Notes under the pieces: model-generated
Databases searched by the model: none
Seen by the model: only the letters and a program-made list of their open reading frames with translations
What the model was told of the DNA's origin: nothing
Source: an uncultured Eubacteriales bacterium
GTDB taxonomy: Bacteria > Bacillota > Clostridia > Oscillospirales > Butyricicoccaceae
Direction of reading: 5' to 3'
NCBI GenBank assembly: GCA_934636325.1
Contig: CAKUAK010000100.1
Location: 1 to 7,750 of the forward strand
Length of the DNA: 7,750 nucleotides
Shown here: positions 7,071-7,750 of the stretch, one piece after another
Layout: the number at the start of each line of letters is the position of its first letter
How positions within the stretch are numbered: position 1 is the first letter of the stretch
Made by a program: the position numbers and the translations under genes

Positions 7071-7700
7071 ATGGCTTTTTTTGATAAGCTGACCGAAATT
7101 GCAAAGAACGTCGGTGATAAAACGGCAGAGATCGCCAAAAATGTCGGCGACAAGACGAGCGATATGCTTGAGATCGGCAAGATCTCGGCCCAGATCAGCT
7201 CTTCCAACAGCGCCGTTGAGGAGCTCAAGACACGCCTCGGCGATCACTACTGGGAGCTCTTCACCAAGGGCGAGCAGCTGGATGACGACGCCGTCGTGCT
7301 CTGCAATACCATAAAGGAATACACCGAAGAGATCGAGGCCCTTAAGGCACAGCTGGCCGAGCTCAAGGACGGCGGCGCACAGCCCGCTGACAGCCGCCCC
7401 TGCCATGTATGCGGCACGGTCAATACATCCGATGCTTCCTTCTGCAAAAACTGCGGAGCTAAGCTCGAGGCCGAAAAGCCCGAACAGGAAGCCGGCGCTG
7501 CCGTAGAAGCACCGGCCGAAGAGCATGAAGAATGCACATGCTGCCACAGCGAAGAGCAGCCTGCCGCCGAAGAGGCAGCCCCCATCGAGGCCGAAGGGGC
7601 GCCTGTTGAAGAGACAGCTGAGTCAAAGGTCTGCCCCAACTGCGGCGCCGAAAACACATCGGACAACAATTTCTGCAATCAGTGCGGAAGCAAGCTCTAA
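7071..7700 (+). CDS. Small cytosolic protein with an 11-residue helical repeat, coiled coil and two zinc ribbons
   Basis: This 209-residue protein has no signal peptide or membrane helix. The N-terminus has an 11-residue unit, IAKNVGDKT plus two linking residues, repeated at 10-18 and 21-29, which predicts an amphipathic helix. A charged coiled-coil-like segment follows (about 47-100, ending in EEIEALKAQLAELK). The first zinc ribbon uses Cys111, Cys114, Cys125 and Cys128 (CHVCG ... CKNCG). An acidic Ala/Glu/Pro linker (132-185) contains a Cys cluster CTCCH at 155-159. The second zinc ribbon uses Cys188, Cys191, Cys202 and Cys205 (CPNCG ... CNQCG) and ends the protein. These are double-CxxC zinc ribbons of the general zinc-ribbon domain type, more likely used for protein contacts than catalysis. 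AGGAGG lies 10 bases before the ATG. The gene appears to be a separate unit with its own promoter and a strong terminator. Its function is unknown; a link to the exporter upstream is not shown by sequence. Confidence 0.85.
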   Translation: MAFFDKLTEIAKNVGDKTAEIAKNVGDKTSDMLEIGKISAQISSSNSAVEELKTRLGDHYWELFTKGEQLDDDAVVLCNTIKEYTEEIEALKAQLAELKDGGAQPADSRPCHVCGTVNTSDASFCKNCGAKLEAEKPEQEAGAAVEAPAEEHEECTCCHSEEQPAAEEAAPIEAEGAPVEETAESKVCPNCGAENTSDNNFCNQCGSKL

Positions 7701-7710
7701 ACAAAACATC

Positions 7711-7750
7711 AAAAAGCCCCTCCGGATAAGACGATCCGGAGGGGCTTTTT
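7711..7750 (+). terminator. Strong intrinsic terminator after the zinc-ribbon gene
   Basis: A perfect 17-base inverted repeat (7711-7727 with 7734-7750) encloses the six-base loop AAGACG. The stem core is the GC-rich GCCCCTCCGGAT. Its outer five pairs are an A-tract before and a T-tract after the core, so the T-run needed for release is present on both strands and the hairpin could stop transcription from either side. It begins 10 bases after the stop codon and runs to the end of the window. Confidence 0.95.

Overview
The window looks like a chromosomal segment of a bacterium in the Firmicutes/Clostridia (probably an Oscillospiraceae-like anaerobe). The evidence is strong AGGAGG-type ribosome binding sites, a TTG start, an S-layer-homology (SLH) protein, a MacAB-like ABC exporter with no outer-membrane partner, and a small zinc-ribbon protein of a kind common in this group. 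Coding DNA favours C or G at third positions and looks GC-rich by eye, while the intergenic stretches are AT-rich. The taxonomic call is an inference from gene style; there is no marker gene. I see no rRNA, tRNA, CRISPR, insertion sequence or phage gene.

Layout: (1) Minus strand, about 17-718: an E1-like ThiF/TcdA-family enzyme, probably tRNA threonylcarbamoyladenosine dehydratase. Its own promoter and ribosome binding site lie just upstream of a TTG start. Directly after its stop, at the window edge, there may be the first five codons of another gene. (2) Plus strand, 919-6950: a tightly packed set of four genes. They are a large membrane-anchored HlyD/MacA-type adaptor, a MacB/LolD-type ATPase, a MacB/FtsX-type permease, and a secreted protein with three SLH domains followed by about 570 uncharacterised residues. 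The genes overlap or are 11-16 bases apart, so they are probably one transcript. (3) Plus strand, 7071-7700: a small cytosolic protein with an N-terminal 11-residue repeat, a coiled coil and two zinc ribbons. It has its own probable promoter with an operator-like palindrome, and it ends in a very strong hairpin terminator at 7711-7750.

How the genes may work together: the ATPase and permease would form a MacB-type mechanotransmission ABC transporter, split over two chains, and the adaptor would sit on its outer face. The adaptor is unusual because one chain appears to hold two successive lipoyl/beta-barrel modules. The SLH protein, encoded 16 bases after the permease, would be exported by Sec and held on the cell wall polymer. 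This makes a plausible four-part envelope export system in which the SLH protein is the wall-side partner or a substrate. That last link is inference from gene order only.
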